Part shown: one piece after another, positions 36,832-46,229 of the stretch
Layout: each line of letters begins with the position of its first letter
Numbering within the stretch: the first letter of the stretch is position 1
DNA from: Ornithinimicrobium sp. CNJ-824
GTDB taxonomy: Bacteria > Actinomycetota > Actinomycetes > Actinomycetales > Dermatophilaceae
Length of the DNA stretch: 64,000 nucleotides
NCBI RefSeq assembly: GCF_001942405.1
Contig: NZ_MKKA01000003.1
Coordinates: forward strand, 37,877-101,876
Reading direction: 5' to 3'
Notes under the pieces: generated by a model
Told to the model about the DNA's origin: nothing
What the model saw: the letters and a program-made list of their open reading frames with translations, nothing else
The model's database searches: none
Program-made: the position numbers and the translations under genes

Positions 36832-38360
36832 TCAGATGTCCCGGAAGGTCTGGATCTGGGCCCCGAGGGCGTTGAGCCGGGTGGCCAGGTCCTCGTAGCC
36901 GCGGTTGATCACGTAGACGTTGCGCAGCACCGAGACGCCGGGAGCCGCGAGCATCGCCAGCAGGATGACGACGCCGGGGCGCAGCGCGGGCGGGCACATG
37001 ATCTCGCCGGCGCGCCACTTCGTGGGCCCCTCGATCATGACCCGGTGCGGGTCCATGAGGTGGACCTTGGCCCCCAGGGTGGTGAGCTCGGTGAGGTAGA
37101 TGGCGCGGTTCTCGTAGACCCAGTCGTGGATGAGCGTCGAGCCGTGCGCGCACGCCGCGATGATCGCGAAGAACGGCAGGTTGTCGATGTTCAGGCCGGG
37201 GAAGGGCAGCGGGTGGATCTTGTCCAGCGGCGCCTTCAGCGGTCCGGGCACGGTGCGCAGGTCGACGAGCCGGGTCACCCCGTTGGCCGAGGTGTACTCC
37301 TCGGAGAGCTCGCACTCGAAGCCCATCGTGTCCAGGACGGCCAGCTCGATCTCCATGAACTCGATCGGCACCCGCCTGATGGTGATCTCGCTGCCGGTGA
37401 CGACCGCCGCCGCCAGCAGGCTCATCGCCTCGATCGGGTCCTCCGAGGGGGAGTACTCGATGTCCTGGTCGATGCGCTCCACGCCGGTCACGGTGAGCGT
37501 CGTGGTGCCCAGCCCCTCGATGGTCACGCCCAGCTGTTGGAGGAAGACGCACAGGTCCTGGACCATGTAGTTGGAGGAGGCGTTGCGGATGACCGTGGTG
37601 CCCGGGTGGCGGGCGGCGGCCAGCAGGACGTTCTCGGTGACGGTGTCGCCGCGCTCGGTGAGCACGATGGGACGCTGGGGGCTGGCGGTGCGGTCCACCG
37701 ACACGTGGTAGGACCCCGTGGTGGCCGTCACGTCGATCCCGAAGTGCCGCAACGCGATCATGTGGGGCTCGACGGTGCGGGTGCCAGGTCGCAGCCGCCG
37801 GCGTAGGGCAGCTCGAAGGTCTCGAACTCGTGCATGAGGGGACCGAGGAACATGATGATCGTGCGGGTGCGCCGGGCCGCGGTCTCGTCCATCGCGTCGA
37901 GGTCGATCGTCTCCGGCGGCACGATCTCCAGGTCGGAGGAGTCCGGCAGCCACCGGATCTTGAAGCCGATCGAGGTCAGCACCTCGGTGATCCGGTTGAC
38001 CTCCTCGATGCGGGCCAGGTTGCGCAGGGTGGTCCGCCCCTTGTTGAGCAGGGAGGCGCACAGCAGGGCCACGGCGGCGTTCTTGGAGGTGCGCACGTCG
38101 ATCTCGCCGGAGAGCTTGCCCCCGCCGACGATCCGCAGGTTCTGCGGCACCCCCGAGGAGACCTGGACGATCTCGGAGTCCAGCTTCTCCCCGATGCGGG
38201 CGATCATCTCCAGGGAGAGGTTCTGCTTGCCCTGCTCGATGCGGGCCACGGCGCTCTGGCTGGTGCCGAGGAGCTGGGCGAGCTCGGCCTGGGTGAGGTC
38301 CTTGTGCCGACGGGCGTCGCGGATCAGGCCGCCGATGCGGGAGAGGTAGCTCTCAGTCAT
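36832..38360 (-). CDS. XRE helix-turn-helix domain fused to MurA-like enolpyruvyl transferase, with apparent frameshift
   Basis: Residues 8-60 are a cro/C1-type DNA-binding domain (LIRDARRHKDLTQAELAQLLG, then SAVARIEQGK). From about residue 75 the chain is MurA-like: RTSKNAAVALL with the substrate-binding Lys, GGC with the catalytic-loop Cys, and HPLPFPGLNIDN with the active-site Asp. MurA adds enolpyruvate to UDP-GlcNAc, the first peptidoglycan step. The frame shifts near 37787 right after GGCDL. One G restores GGCDLGTRTVEPH and a 509-residue protein. An A/T-rich imperfect palindrome sits just upstream of the -10, a candidate autoregulatory operator. I cannot tell whether it is the only MurA or a regulatory paralogue. 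Confidence 0.82.
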
Positions 38361-38367
38361 GACGGCC

Positions 38368-38388
38368 ACTCTAGATCACATATGAGAT
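38368..38388 (-). promoter_or_regulatory. Leaderless promoter and candidate operator of the XRE-MurA gene
   Basis: The minus-strand -10 TAGAGT (38373-38368) is 7 nt from ATG 38360. Adjacent to it, 38375-38388 reads ATCACATATGAGAT, an inverted repeat ATCnCATATGnGAT that stands out as A/T-rich in this sequence. An XRE-type domain encoded by the gene could bind it. Confidence 0.5.
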
Positions 38389-38417
38389 AGACGCGGGACC
38401 GCGCGCGTCGGTCGAGG

Positions 38418-39680
38418 TCAGCCCGACCTCAGTGCCGAGTGCACCACCGGGACCACGAGCTCGCGCTGCCAGGGGCGCGCCCCCAGATCGGCGAAGGCGG
38501 CCTCCAGCGCCTCCGGCGTGGCCGGTGACGGGGGCTCCCACAGCACCCGGCGCACCAGGTCGGGGGTCATCAGGTTCTCCACGGGCACGTCCACCCGCTC
38601 GGACAGCTCGGCGAGCCCGGCGCGGGCCCGCTCGAGCCGGGCCGCGGCCTCGGGGTCCCTGTCGGCCCACGCCCGGGGCGGGGGAGGGCCGTCCGGCCGC
38701 GGGGGTGGCGGGGGCAGCTCGTCCTCGGGGAGGTCGGCCGCCGGCCGCAGCGCGGCCAGCCAGATCCGCTGGTGCCGCGCCAGGCCCTGGTCGGCCCGGC
38801 GCTGGCGGGCGTGGCTGCGCTCGGTCTTGCCGCCGGCAAGGTCGGCGGCGTGCTGGGGGAGGCGGGCGGCGAGGTCGACGAGGGTGGCGTCCGGCAGGAT
38901 CCGGCCGGGAGGCACGTCCCGCTCGCGTGCGAGCCGGTCGCGCTCGAGCCACAGCTCCCGCAGGGCCGCGGCCTGGCGGGGCCGGCGGGCCCGCTGCGCG
39001 CCGCTCGTGCGGCGCCAGGCGTCCTCGTCGTCGCGCTGCGGCCCCACGAAGGAGACGAGCGCCGCGAACTCCTGCCGGGCCCACTCGAGCTTGCCCTGCT
39101 CGGCGAGGTCGCGCTCCATCCGGTCCCGCAGGTCGACGAGCAGCTCGACGTCGAGGGCCGCGTACCGCAGCCAGGGCTCCGGCAGCGGCCGGGTCGACCA
39201 GTCGACCGCCGAGTGCTCCTTGGCCAGGGTGACGCCCAGGTAGTACTCCATCGAGGCGGACAGGCCGACGCGGGGCAGCCCTGCGAGCCGGGCACCGAGC
39301 TCGGTGTCGAAGAGGCTGGTGGGTCGCAGCCCGACCTCGGCCAGGCAGGGGATGTCCTGGGTGGCGGCGTGCAGCACCCACTCGACCCCGTCGATCGCCC
39401 GGGCCACCGGGGAGAGGTCCTCGAGGGCGACCGGGTCGACGAGCCAGGTGCCGGCCCCCTCCCGGCGCAGCTGCACCAGGTAGGCCCGTTGACCGTAGCG
39501 GTGGCCCGAGGCCCGTTCGGCGTCGACGGCGACCGGTCCCTCGGCACCGGCGAGCGCCTCGGCCAGCTCGGCGAGCCGGGCCGGCGTCTCGACCACGGCG
39601 GGAACGCCTTCCACCGGGGCGTCCAGCGGCTCGAAGTCCTCGAGCGCGACCTCCCGGTCGTCCCCGCGGGGCTGGTTCAC
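38418..39680 (-). CDS. rnd: Ribonuclease D-type 3'-5' exonuclease with HRDC domain
   Basis: This 420-residue protein is a DEDD-family exoribonuclease for RNA trimming. The exonuclease domain has the first acidic pair in VAVDAERASG (Asp and Glu), the second in LHAATQDIPCL, and the third in RYAALDVELLVDL, with Tyr four residues before the Asp (DEDDy type). The C-terminal third has the helical HRDC region (LRELWLERDRLARERDVPPGRILPD). Asp- and Pro-rich linkers are typical of actinobacterial members. GTG 39680 overlaps the DUF3000 stop by 4 bp (GTGA), so the two are co-translated. Confidence 0.88.
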   Translation of the reverse strand: MNQPRGDDREVALEDFEPLDAPVEGVPAVVETPARLAELAEALAGAEGPVAVDAERASGHRYGQRAYLVQLRREGAGTWLVDPVALEDLSPVARAIDGVEWVLHAATQDIPCLAEVGLRPTSLFDTELGARLAGLPRVGLSASMEYYLGVTLAKEHSAVDWSTRPLPEPWLRYAALDVELLVDLRDRMERDLAEQGKLEWARQEFAALVSFVGPQRDDEDAWRRTSGAQRARRPRQAAALRELWLERDRLARERDVPPGRILPDATLVDLAARLPQHAADLAGGKTERSHARQRRADQGLARHQRIWLAALRPAADLPEDELPPPPPRPDGPPPPRAWADRDPEAAARLERARAGLAELSERVDVPVENLMTPDLVRRVLWEPPSPATPEALEAAFADLGARPWQRELVVPVVHSALRSG

Positions 39681-40339
39681 CGGCGCAGCCCCGTGATCGC
39701 CACGACCCCCTCCGGCAGCGGCGGCAGGCCGGCCAGCGTGCACAGCAGGTCTCCCCACGCCCCCAGGTGGGCGGCCGTCTCCTCGGCCTCGCGGCCCGGG
39801 GTCAGGACCGGCGTCCACGAGGCCCGCAGCTCCAGCTCCACGGTGGGCGGCCGGTCCTCGAGCGCGCCGAAGCTCTCCGACGTCACGCAGGTCACGGTGC
39901 CCGCCGGGGCCGCCCACGTCAGGTCCGCCGCCTCGAGGGCGTCGGTCAGCCAGGACCATCCCGCCTGCCCGGCGAGGGGGTCGTGACCCACCTCGGGCTC
40001 CATCTCGGCCTTGGCGTAGCTGACGATCCGCCACGGCCCCTCCCAGGGCTCGGGGCAGTCGGGGTCGTGCAGCAGGACGAACCGGCCGGTGGCGATCGCG
40101 TCGTCGTCCTCGGTGAGGTGGCTGGGGACCACCTCGCCCGAGAGGGCGACCGCCTGCGGGGCCAGCCGGGTCGGGGCGGGCACCTCCTCCAGCCGCAGCT
40201 CGGGGCGGGTCGTGGCCAGCCGGATGCCGTCGAGGGCGAGCGCGAACGGGGAGACGGCGGAGGTCCCCGCCGGTCCCGGCGCCGTGGAGCGGCCCGCGGT
40301 CCCCGACCGCGGGCGAGGTCCGGGTCCGCGGCTCACCAC
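39677..40339 (-). CDS. DUF3000 protein
   Basis: This is an actinobacterial protein of unknown function (DUF3000), 220 residues, soluble. Conserved-looking parts are [21 protein letters not shown] near residue 35, then [34 protein letters not shown], and [16 protein letters not shown] in the middle. The arginine/proline-rich first 25 residues may be disordered. GTG 40339 has TACTGT (40351-40346) 6 nt upstream, so the message starts at the GTG. The family is usually found next to RNase D and hemE in Actinobacteria, as here; the reason is not known. Confidence 0.82.
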   Translation of the reverse strand: MVSRGPGPRPRSGTAGRSTAPGPAGTSAVSPFALALDGIRLATTRPELRLEEVPAPTRLAPQAVALSGEVVPSHLTEDDDAIATGRFVLLHDPDCPEPWEGPWRIVSYAKAEMEPEVGHDPLAGQAGWSWLTDALEAADLTWAAPAGTVTCVTSESFGALEDRPPTVELELRASWTPVLTPGREAEETAAHLGAWGDLLCTLAGLPPLPEGVVAITGLRR

Positions 40340-40440
40340 GTCTCCACAGTAGGCCGCACCAGCGGCTGCGGCGTGGAGGCGAGGCCCACCGCGTGTCCGT
40401 GGCCAGGGGTCCGACAGGCTCCTCGTGGGACACTTCCGGG

Positions 40441-41490
40441 GTGAGTGTTCCCACCCCCCAGGCCGACAGCGTCCTCGTCCGTGCCGCCCGCCGGCAGCCC
40501 GTTCCGCACACCCCCGTGTGGTTCATGCGTCAGGCCGGGCGCTCCCTGCCGGAGTACCGCGCGATCCGCGCGGACGTGCCGATGCTGGAGTCCTGCCGCA
40601 CGCCGGCGCTGGTCACCGAGATCACCCTCCAGCCGGTCCGCCGGCACGGGGTTGACGCCGCGATCTTCTTCAGCGACATCGTCGTGCCCCTGCAGGCGGT
40701 GGGCCTGGACCTGGACATCGTGCCGGGCACCGGCCCGGTGGTGGCCCGGCCGGTCCGGGAGCGGTCGGACCTGGACCGGCTGCCCGAGCTGACGCCCGAG
40801 CACGTGCCGGACATCACCGAGTCGGTGAGGCTGCTCGTCGCCGAGCTCGGGGACACCCCGCTCATCGGGTTCGCGGGAGCCCCGTTCACCCTCGCCTCCT
40901 ACCTCGTCGAGGGCGGACCGTCGAAGAACCACGAGCGCACCAAGGCGCTCATGCACGGTGACCCGCAGCTGTGGCACGACCTGTGCGCACGGCTGGCCCA
41001 GATCTCGCTGGCCTTCCTGCGGGTGCAGGCGGACGCGGGCGCCTCCGCGGTGCAGCTGTTCGACTCCTGGGCCGGCCACCTCTCGCGGGCCGACTACCTC
41101 CGGTTCGTCGAGCCGCACAGTCGCGCCGTGCTGGAAGGGATGGGACGGTCGCACCCCGACCTGCCCCGGATCCACTTCGGCGTGGGGACCGGCGAGCTGC
41201 TCGCGCAGATGGCCGAGGCGGGGGCGGACGTCGTCGGCGTGGACTACCGGGTCAGCCTGCCCGACGCGGTCGAGCGGACCGGGGGCCGGTATGCCGTGCA
41301 GGGCAACCTGGACCCCGCACTGCTGTTCGCCCCCTGGGACGCGCTGGAGCGCAGGGTGCGCGAGATCGTCGAGGAGGGCCGGCGGGCCCCGGGCCACATC
41401 TTCAACCTCGGCCACGGCGTGCTCCCCGCGACCGACCCGGACGTGCTCACCCGGGTCGTGGAGCTGGTGCACGAGGTGTCGCGGCGCTGA
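40441..41490 (+). CDS. hemE: Uroporphyrinogen decarboxylase
   Basis: HemE removes four carboxyls from uroporphyrinogen III to make coproporphyrinogen III. The 349-residue protein has the signature [15 protein letters not shown] with the catalytic Arg near residue 27, [11 protein letters not shown] with the essential Asp, [17 protein letters not shown], and the C-terminal FNLGHGVLP. All match HemE. GTG 40441 has GACACT (40429-40434) 6 nt upstream, so a leaderless start is likely. With hemY and hemQ downstream it supplies the coproporphyrin-dependent heme route typical of Gram-positives. The divergent gene is DUF3000. Confidence 0.95.
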   Translation: MSVPTPQADSVLVRAARRQPVPHTPVWFMRQAGRSLPEYRAIRADVPMLESCRTPALVTEITLQPVRRHGVDAAIFFSDIVVPLQAVGLDLDIVPGTGPVVARPVRERSDLDRLPELTPEHVPDITESVRLLVAELGDTPLIGFAGAPFTLASYLVEGGPSKNHERTKALMHGDPQLWHDLCARLAQISLAFLRVQADAGASAVQLFDSWAGHLSRADYLRFVEPHSRAVLEGMGRSHPDLPRIHFGVGTGELLAQMAEAGADVVGVDYRVSLPDAVERTGGRYAVQGNLDPALLFAPWDALERRVREIVEEGRRAPGHIFNLGHGVLPATDPDVLTRVVELVHEVSRR

Positions 41491-41535
41491 CGCCCCGGAG
41501 GACCTGCGCCCGGCGTCCCGGCCCCTGGTGGACCG

Positions 41536-42381
41536 TCAGCGGTCGCCGAGGAAGCCGTCCGGGGTGACCGGCAGGGCGCGCTTGTGGGCGGTGCGGCGGT
41601 ACCAGCCCAGGATCGTGGCCTCGTCCTCCTCGGCGATCTCCTGACCCTCCAGGTAGTCGTCGATCGCCACGTAGGTGACGCCCAGGGCCTCCTCGTCGGT
41701 CAGCAGCGGCCGGTCGCTCTCCAGGTCCGCGGTGGGCACCTTGTCCACCAGCGGGTCCGGGGCGCCCAGGACCCGTCCGACCTCGCGCACGCCCCGCTTG
41801 GGCAGGCCGAAGAGGGGCGTGACGTCGGCCGCTCCGTCGCCGTACTTGGTGAAGAAGCCCACGATCGCCTCGGCCGCCTGGTCGGTGCCCAGGACCAGCA
41901 TCCCGCGGGCCCCGGCGATCGCGTACTGCGTGACCATCCGGTGGCGGGCCTTGACGTTGCCCTTGTGGTACTCGTCGACGTCGTCGTGGACGTCCAGGCC
42001 CGCGTCGAGCATCGCCTGCCAATGGGCGTCGACGCCCGGCCCGATGTCGATCGTCATCACCTCGTCGGGAGCGATGAAGTGCAGCGCGGCCTGGGCGTCG
42101 TCCTCGTCGGCCTGCACGCGGTAGGGCAGCCGGACGCCGACCAACGCGGCCTCGCCGCCCTCGGCACGCACCCGCTCGCAGGCCAGCTGCGCCATCCTCC
42201 CGGCCACGGTGGAGTCGACCCCGCCGCTGATGCCGAGCACGTAGCCCTTGGTGCCCGTGCGGCGCAGGTACGCCGCGAGGAAGAAGATCCGGCGCTCGGT
42301 CTCCGCGGCCGCGTCGAAGGTGTCCGGGTCGACGACCTCGAGGGCCGCACGGATCTCGTCCTGGGTCTGTCGGTCGGTCAT
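41536..42381 (-). CDS. nadE: Ammonia-dependent NAD+ synthetase
   Basis: NadE amidates deamido-NAD with ATP and ammonia to give NAD. The 281-residue protein has the PP-loop LGISGGVDSTVAG near residue 49, NVKARHRM, LVLGTDQAAEAIVGFFTKYGDGAADVTPLFGLPK and the late HKRALPVTP. It lacks the glutaminase domain, so it is the short bacterial form. ATG 42381 has TAGAGT 7 nt upstream (leaderless). It is divergent from hemY, with 41 bp between start codons, and convergent with hemE. Confidence 0.95.
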   Translation of the reverse strand: MTDRQTQDEIRAALEVVDPDTFDAAAETERRIFFLAAYLRRTGTKGYVLGISGGVDSTVAGRMAQLACERVRAEGGEAALVGVRLPYRVQADEDDAQAALHFIAPDEVMTIDIGPGVDAHWQAMLDAGLDVHDDVDEYHKGNVKARHRMVTQYAIAGARGMLVLGTDQAAEAIVGFFTKYGDGAADVTPLFGLPKRGVREVGRVLGAPDPLVDKVPTADLESDRPLLTDEEALGVTYVAIDDYLEGQEIAEEDEATILGWYRRTAHKRALPVTPDGFLGDR

Positions 42382-42388
42382 GCGGCCG

Positions 42389-42416
42389 ACTCTAGCCGGG
42401 GACGGGGTGAGACGCT
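42389..42416. promoter_or_regulatory. Compact divergent promoters of nadE and hemY
   Basis: The minus-strand TAGAGT (42394-42389) lies 7 nt from nadE ATG 42381. The plus-strand GACGCT (42411-42416) lies 6 nt from hemY ATG 42423. Both genes should be leaderless and their polymerase footprints overlap. Confidence 0.5.
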
Positions 42417-42422
42417 GGGCGG

Positions 42423-43835
42423 ATGACCTCCTACCTCGTCGTCGGCGGCGGCGTCGCCGGCCTCACGGCGGCCGACGAGCTCCTCCGGCGCGACCCCACG
42501 GCCGAGGTGACCCTCCTCGAGGGCAGCGACCGCGTCGGCGGCAAGATCCGCGCCGGTGCCGTGGCCGGGGTGAGCGTGGACGTGGGGGCCGAGGCTGTGC
42601 TGGCCCGCCGGCCCGAGGCGCTGGAGCTGATGGAGCACGCCGGTCTCGGGGGGCAGGTCGTCCACCCCACGGGAGCCTCCGCCCAGATCTGGTCCCGCGG
42701 GCGCCTGCACCGCGTCCCGCCACGGACCCTCATGGGGGTGCCGGCCGACCCGGGGACGCTGACGGGCCTGCTCACCGACGACGAGGTCGACCGGGTGCGT
42801 CACGAGACCCCCGGCGTCCGCCCGGGCCCGGACGAGGACGTGCCCGTGGGGGAGCTCGTCGGGTCCCGCCTGGGGCGGGCCGTGGTCGACCGGCTCGTCG
42901 AGCCGCTGCTGGGCGGGGTGTATGCCGGGTCGGCCGACCTCCTCTCCGCAGCCTCCGCGCTGCCCGGGCTCCTGGCCGCCGCGCGGGCGGGGGAGCCGCT
43001 GCTGGCCGCGGTGGACCGGGTCGTCCCGGCGGGGGGCGGCACGCAGGCCCCCGCACCCCGACCGGTGTTCGCCACCCTCGCGGGAGGGCTGCACCGGCTC
43101 CCGGCCGCGCTGACCGGGTCGTTGGAGTCGCGCGGTGCCCGGGTCGTCCTGGGGACCGTGGCCCGGGAGCTGCACCGGCGTCCCGACGGGGGCTGGGAGG
43201 TGGTGACCGGCCCGCGGCCCCGGCCCACGTCATACCTGGCGGACCGCGTCGTGCTCGCCGTCCCGGCCGCGCCCGCCGCCCGCCTGCTGCGGCCGGTGTC
43301 GCCGGAGGCGGCCGGACTGCTGGGCGAGGTCGAGACCGCGTCCATGGCGGTGGTCACCCTCGCCTACGGGAGCCGCGAGCTGGGCGAGCTGCAGGGGTCC
43401 GGCTTCCTCGTGCCCCCCGTCGACGGCCGGACCGTCAAGGCGTCCACCTTCAGCGCGGCCAAGTGGGACTGGGTGCGCGAGGCCGGGCGGGGCGCCGGCC
43501 CCGACGGGCAGGACCTCACGTTGCTGCGCGTCTCCGTGGGGAGGCACCGCGAGGAGGCTACCCTGCAGGTGCCCGACGCCGACCTGGTCGCGGTGTGCCG
43601 CTCCGAGCTGGCCGCGGCCCTCGGCCGGGACCTTCCCTCACCCGTGGACGCCCACGTCCAGCGGTGGGGCGGCGGCCTGCCGCAGCACGCCGTGGGGCAC
43701 CAGGACCGGATCGCGCGGGTGCGTGCGGCCCTGGCGTCCGTGCCCGGCCTGGCGGCGTGCGGGGCGGCCTTCGACGGGGTCGGCATCCCGGCCTGCATCG
43801 CCTCGGCGCGCCGGGCGGTCGAGGACCTGGGGTGA
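42423..43835 (+). CDS. hemY: Coproporphyrinogen III oxidase/protoporphyrinogen oxidase family (HemY/CgoX)
   Basis: This FAD enzyme oxidises coproporphyrinogen III to coproporphyrin III in the coproporphyrin-dependent pathway. The 470-residue protein has the dinucleotide motif [12 protein letters not shown] at residues 6-17, [23 protein letters not shown], and the C-terminal flavin motif [14 protein letters not shown]. Interior residues near 155-175 ([21 protein letters not shown]) match HemY. Length is normal. The next gene is hemQ, 46 bp downstream, which decarboxylates the product after iron insertion; hemH is not in the window. Start is leaderless. Confidence 0.92.
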   Translation: MTSYLVVGGGVAGLTAADELLRRDPTAEVTLLEGSDRVGGKIRAGAVAGVSVDVGAEAVLARRPEALELMEHAGLGGQVVHPTGASAQIWSRGRLHRVPPRTLMGVPADPGTLTGLLTDDEVDRVRHETPGVRPGPDEDVPVGELVGSRLGRAVVDRLVEPLLGGVYAGSADLLSAASALPGLLAAARAGEPLLAAVDRVVPAGGGTQAPAPRPVFATLAGGLHRLPAALTGSLESRGARVVLGTVARELHRRPDGGWEVVTGPRPRPTSYLADRVVLAVPAAPAARLLRPVSPEAAGLLGEVETASMAVVTLAYGSRELGELQGSGFLVPPVDGRTVKASTFSAAKWDWVREAGRGAGPDGQDLTLLRVSVGRHREEATLQVPDADLVAVCRSELAAALGRDLPSPVDAHVQRWGGGLPQHAVGHQDRIARVRAALASVPGLAACGAAFDGVGIPACIASARRAVEDLG

Positions 43836-43881
43836 GGCACCCCGCCGGGCCCCGTCCAGCCGGAGCGGGGACAATGCCGCC

Positions 43882-44589
43882 ATGACGTCCTACACGCCGC
43901 CCACGTCCGAGCAGGTCGACGAGATCAACGCCACCGTCCGCTACGCCGCGTACTCGGTGTTCCGGGCAGCGGCACCGCTGCCGCACGAGCGCGACGGTCT
44001 GGTGGCCGAGGTCGAGAGCCTCTTCGCCGAGCTCGAGGACGAGGGCCTCGTCGTGCGGGGCGTCTACGACGTCTCCGCCCTCCGCGCCGACGCCGACCTC
44101 ATGGTCTGGTGGCACGCCGAGGAGGTGGAGACGGTGCAGCGGGCCTACCAGCGCCTGCGCCGGACCGAGCTGGGCCGGCACCTGGACCCCGTCTGGTCGG
44201 TCGTGGGTCTGCACCGGCCCGCGGAGTTCAACCGGGGCCACGTGCCGGCGTTCCTCACCGGCCAGGAGCCGGGGCGTTACCTGTGCGTCTACCCCTTCGT
44301 GCGCTCCTACGAGTGGTACATCCTCGACCCCGCCGAGCGCGGCCGGATGCTCCGCGAGCACGGCCAGGCGGCCGCGGGCTACAAGGACGTGCTGGCCAAC
44401 ACGATCTCGGCGTTCGCCCTGGGTGACTACGAGTGGCTGCTGGCGTTCGAGGCCGAGGAGCTGCACCGCATCGTCGACCTCATGCGCGACCTGCGGGCCA
44501 CGGACGCCCGGCTGCACGTGCGCGAGGAGGTCCCGTTCTTCACCGGGCCGCGGGTGGAGCTGGGCCAGCTGGTCGCCAGCCTCCCCTGA
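43882..44589 (+). CDS. hemQ: Coproheme decarboxylase (HemQ)
   Basis: HemQ converts coproheme to heme b with peroxide, the last step of the coproporphyrin route. The 235-residue protein belongs to the chlorite-dismutase-like group: [14 protein letters not shown], then [39 protein letters not shown] with the catalytic Tyr, MLREHG with the proximal-His region, and [13 protein letters not shown]. The distal Arg of true chlorite dismutase is absent, as in HemQ. ATG 43882 has GACAAT (43870-43875) 6 nt upstream, so this gene has its own leaderless start. Confidence 0.93.
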   Translation: MTSYTPPTSEQVDEINATVRYAAYSVFRAAAPLPHERDGLVAEVESLFAELEDEGLVVRGVYDVSALRADADLMVWWHAEEVETVQRAYQRLRRTELGRHLDPVWSVVGLHRPAEFNRGHVPAFLTGQEPGRYLCVYPFVRSYEWYILDPAERGRMLREHGQAAAGYKDVLANTISAFALGDYEWLLAFEAEELHRIVDLMRDLRATDARLHVREEVPFFTGPRVELGQLVASLP

Positions 44590-44620
44590 GCCGGGCGCGC
44601 CGCGGCATACCCTCGCGGTC

Positions 44621-44989
44621 ATGGTCTCCCGCACCCGCTCGGCGCGCGCCTCGCGCCGGCGCGCGCGCCGGATGGCCCGGGTCGAGCACGACCTCACACC
44701 CGCCCAGTGGGCGCTGCTGGTCGAGGCGTGGGCCGGCTGCGCCTACTGCGGCGCCAGGACGCCAGGCCTGCAGAAGGACTGCCTGCTGCCGATCTCCCGG
44801 GGCGGGCGCTACACCCTCGACAACGTCGTGCCGGCCTGCCGGTCGTGCAACGCGAGCAAGTGCTCCACCGAGGTCACCGTCTGGCTGCGGCGCAAGAAGC
44901 TCGACGAGCGGGCCTTCCTGGTCCGGCACGCCGAGCTGACGGCGGTCGTGGCCGGCAGGGCGGCCGACCACGACCCGGTGACGGGGTGA
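44621..44989 (+). CDS. HNH-like zinc-finger nuclease-fold protein
   Basis: This small basic protein has 122 residues. The Arg-rich N-terminus (RTRSARASRRRARRMARVE) could bind nucleic acid. The zinc pairs CAYC and CRSC frame an HNH-like core, KDCLLPISRGGRYTLDNVVPAC, with the final Asn and Lys (CNASKC). The catalytic His normally in the D-H of HNH enzymes is Cys here, so nuclease activity is uncertain. ATG 44621 has TACCCT (44608-44613) 7 nt upstream, giving a leaderless start; that hexamer is part of a dispersed CGGCATACC copy. It is convergent with msrB. Confidence 0.72.
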   Translation: MVSRTRSARASRRRARRMARVEHDLTPAQWALLVEAWAGCAYCGARTPGLQKDCLLPISRGGRYTLDNVVPACRSCNASKCSTEVTVWLRRKKLDERAFLVRHAELTAVVAGRAADHDPVTG

Positions 44990-44996
44990 GGCGCGC

Positions 44997-45461
44997 TCAG
45001 CCCCGGTCGCCCTCCGCCGGCTGCAGCGTCATCGCGATGGAGTTCATGCAGTAGCGCAGGTCGGTCGGGGTCTCGTACCCCTCGCCCTCGAAGACGTGCC
45101 CCAGGTGCGAGCCGCAGGATGCGCAGCGCACCTCGGTGCGGGTGCGACCCAGGGAGTTGTCCTCGATGTACTGGACACGGTCCTCGGCCAGCGGGGCGTA
45201 GAAGCTGGGCCAGCCGCAGTGGCTCTCGAACTTGGTCTCGGAGCGGAACAGCTCAGCCCCGCAGGCGCGGCAGCTGTAGACGCCCTCGGTGGTGGTGTTC
45301 GTGTACTCCCCGACGAAGGGACGCTCGGTGCCCGCCTCGCGCAGGACGTGGTACTCCTCCGGCGTCAGCTGCGTCCTCCACTCGTCCTCGGGACGGGCGG
45401 TGGGGTATGCCGTCGCGTTCTTGGCGGCGTCGGTCGCGGGGGTGCTGTGGTGGTGGGCCAT
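44997..45461 (-). CDS. msrB: Peptide-methionine (R)-S-oxide reductase
   Basis: MsrB reduces methionine-R-sulfoxide in oxidised proteins with thioredoxin. The 154-residue protein has PEEYHVLREAGTERPFVGEY, the zinc pairs CRAC and CASC, SHCGWPSFY, the conserved RTEVRCASCGSHLGHVF with catalytic-region residues, and RYCMNS with the redox Cys near the C-terminus. The first 25 residues are a variable tail. ATG 45461 gives the expected N-terminus. A copy of GGTATGCCG lies inside the coding sequence. It is convergent with the HNH gene, 7 bp between stops. Confidence 0.93.
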   Translation of the reverse strand: MAHHHSTPATDAAKNATAYPTARPEDEWRTQLTPEEYHVLREAGTERPFVGEYTNTTTEGVYSCRACGAELFRSETKFESHCGWPSFYAPLAEDRVQYIEDNSLGRTRTEVRCASCGSHLGHVFEGEGYETPTDLRYCMNSIAMTLQPAEGDRG

Positions 45462-45508
45462 GTCGTGGTCAACGACACCTAGCCCCAGATGTTCCCGGAC
45501 CTACGCGT

Positions 45509-45542
45509 GCAGGAGCCGGCACCCGGGGGCGCCGGCTCCTGC
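45509..45542. terminator. GC-rich hairpin between minus-strand genes
   Basis: GCAGGAGCCGGC (45509-45520) pairs perfectly with GCCGGCTCCTGC (45531-45542) around a 10-nt loop. It sits between the stop of the secreted-protein gene (45564) and the msrB start, so it would end the minus-strand message. It has no U tract. Confidence 0.6.
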
Positions 45543-45563
45543 GTCCCGTACGTTCCCGTCGGT

Positions 45564-46229
45564 TCAGTACTTCTCCATGGCCCGGAAGGTGTAGGTGCCC
45601 ACCAGCCCCCAGCCGTCCACGAGATTCTCGCTGCCCACCGTGCCGGTGGCGGTGCCGGTGGTGAACTTCTGGGTCCTCGTGCCGCGGTAGGAGTAGCCGG
45701 TCGCCGGGTCGCGGTAGGTCTCCATGAAGCGGGCGGTCGCCGGCTTGGTCGAGTCGGCCGTGACGGTCACGTCGACGTCGAACGATGCGTCACCTGGGAC
45801 CGGCCAGCACTCCACCTCGTCGCAGTCCCAGACGACGCTGGAGTACATCCCCGTCAGGACGCCGCTCGTCAGCCTCTTGCCGACCTCGATGTCGGCGTCG
45901 AAGCTCTCGAGCTCCACGAAGCCCACGTAGTCGCACAGCTCCTCACCGGTCTCGGGGTCGTAGGGCTGGGTGACGCCGTCATCGCAGGCCCAGCTGTCGA
46001 CGTACCCGTAGCCGTAGGTGCCGTCGTCGGACTCATCGGCGGTCACGAAGACCTGGTGGACGTTGCCGTCGAGCCCGTCGACCTCGCCGAGGAGCTGGCC
46101 CGAGGTCTCGACGTGCGTGCCGGAGTCGGTGTACCTCATCGGTGGTGCGGCCGTCGCCGGCACGGCCGCGCCCGCGACGAGCGGGGCGGCGAGGAGGGCG
46201 GTGGTGAGGGTGCGGGTGGTGGTGCGCAT
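45564..46229 (-). CDS. Secreted protein of unknown function
   Basis: I do not recognise the family. The 221-residue protein has a signal peptide (TLTTALLAAPLVAGAAVPATAA, cleavage after ATAA). The mature part is acidic, Thr/Asp/Val-rich and probably all beta. Four cysteines (WACDD, ELCDY, WDCDEVECW) could form two disulfides. The C-terminal RDPATGYSYRGTRTQKF is the most distinctive stretch. ATG 46229 is preceded by AAGGGG. It is divergent from the LigD-polymerase gene, with no shared role evident. Confidence 0.6.
   Translation of the reverse strand: MRTTTRTLTTALLAAPLVAGAAVPATAAPPMRYTDSGTHVETSGQLLGEVDGLDGNVHQVFVTADESDDGTYGYGYVDSWACDDGVTQPYDPETGEELCDYVGFVELESFDADIEVGKRLTSGVLTGMYSSVVWDCDEVECWPVPGDASFDVDVTVTADSTKPATARFMETYRDPATGYSYRGTRTQKFTTGTATGTVGSENLVDGWGLVGTYTFRAMEKY

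Noticed and set aside
28720..44613. GGTATGCC motif as simply a promoter element
   Set aside because: Two near or exact copies (28722, 44603) overlap -10 hexamers, but most copies are inside genes, so promoter function does not explain the family.
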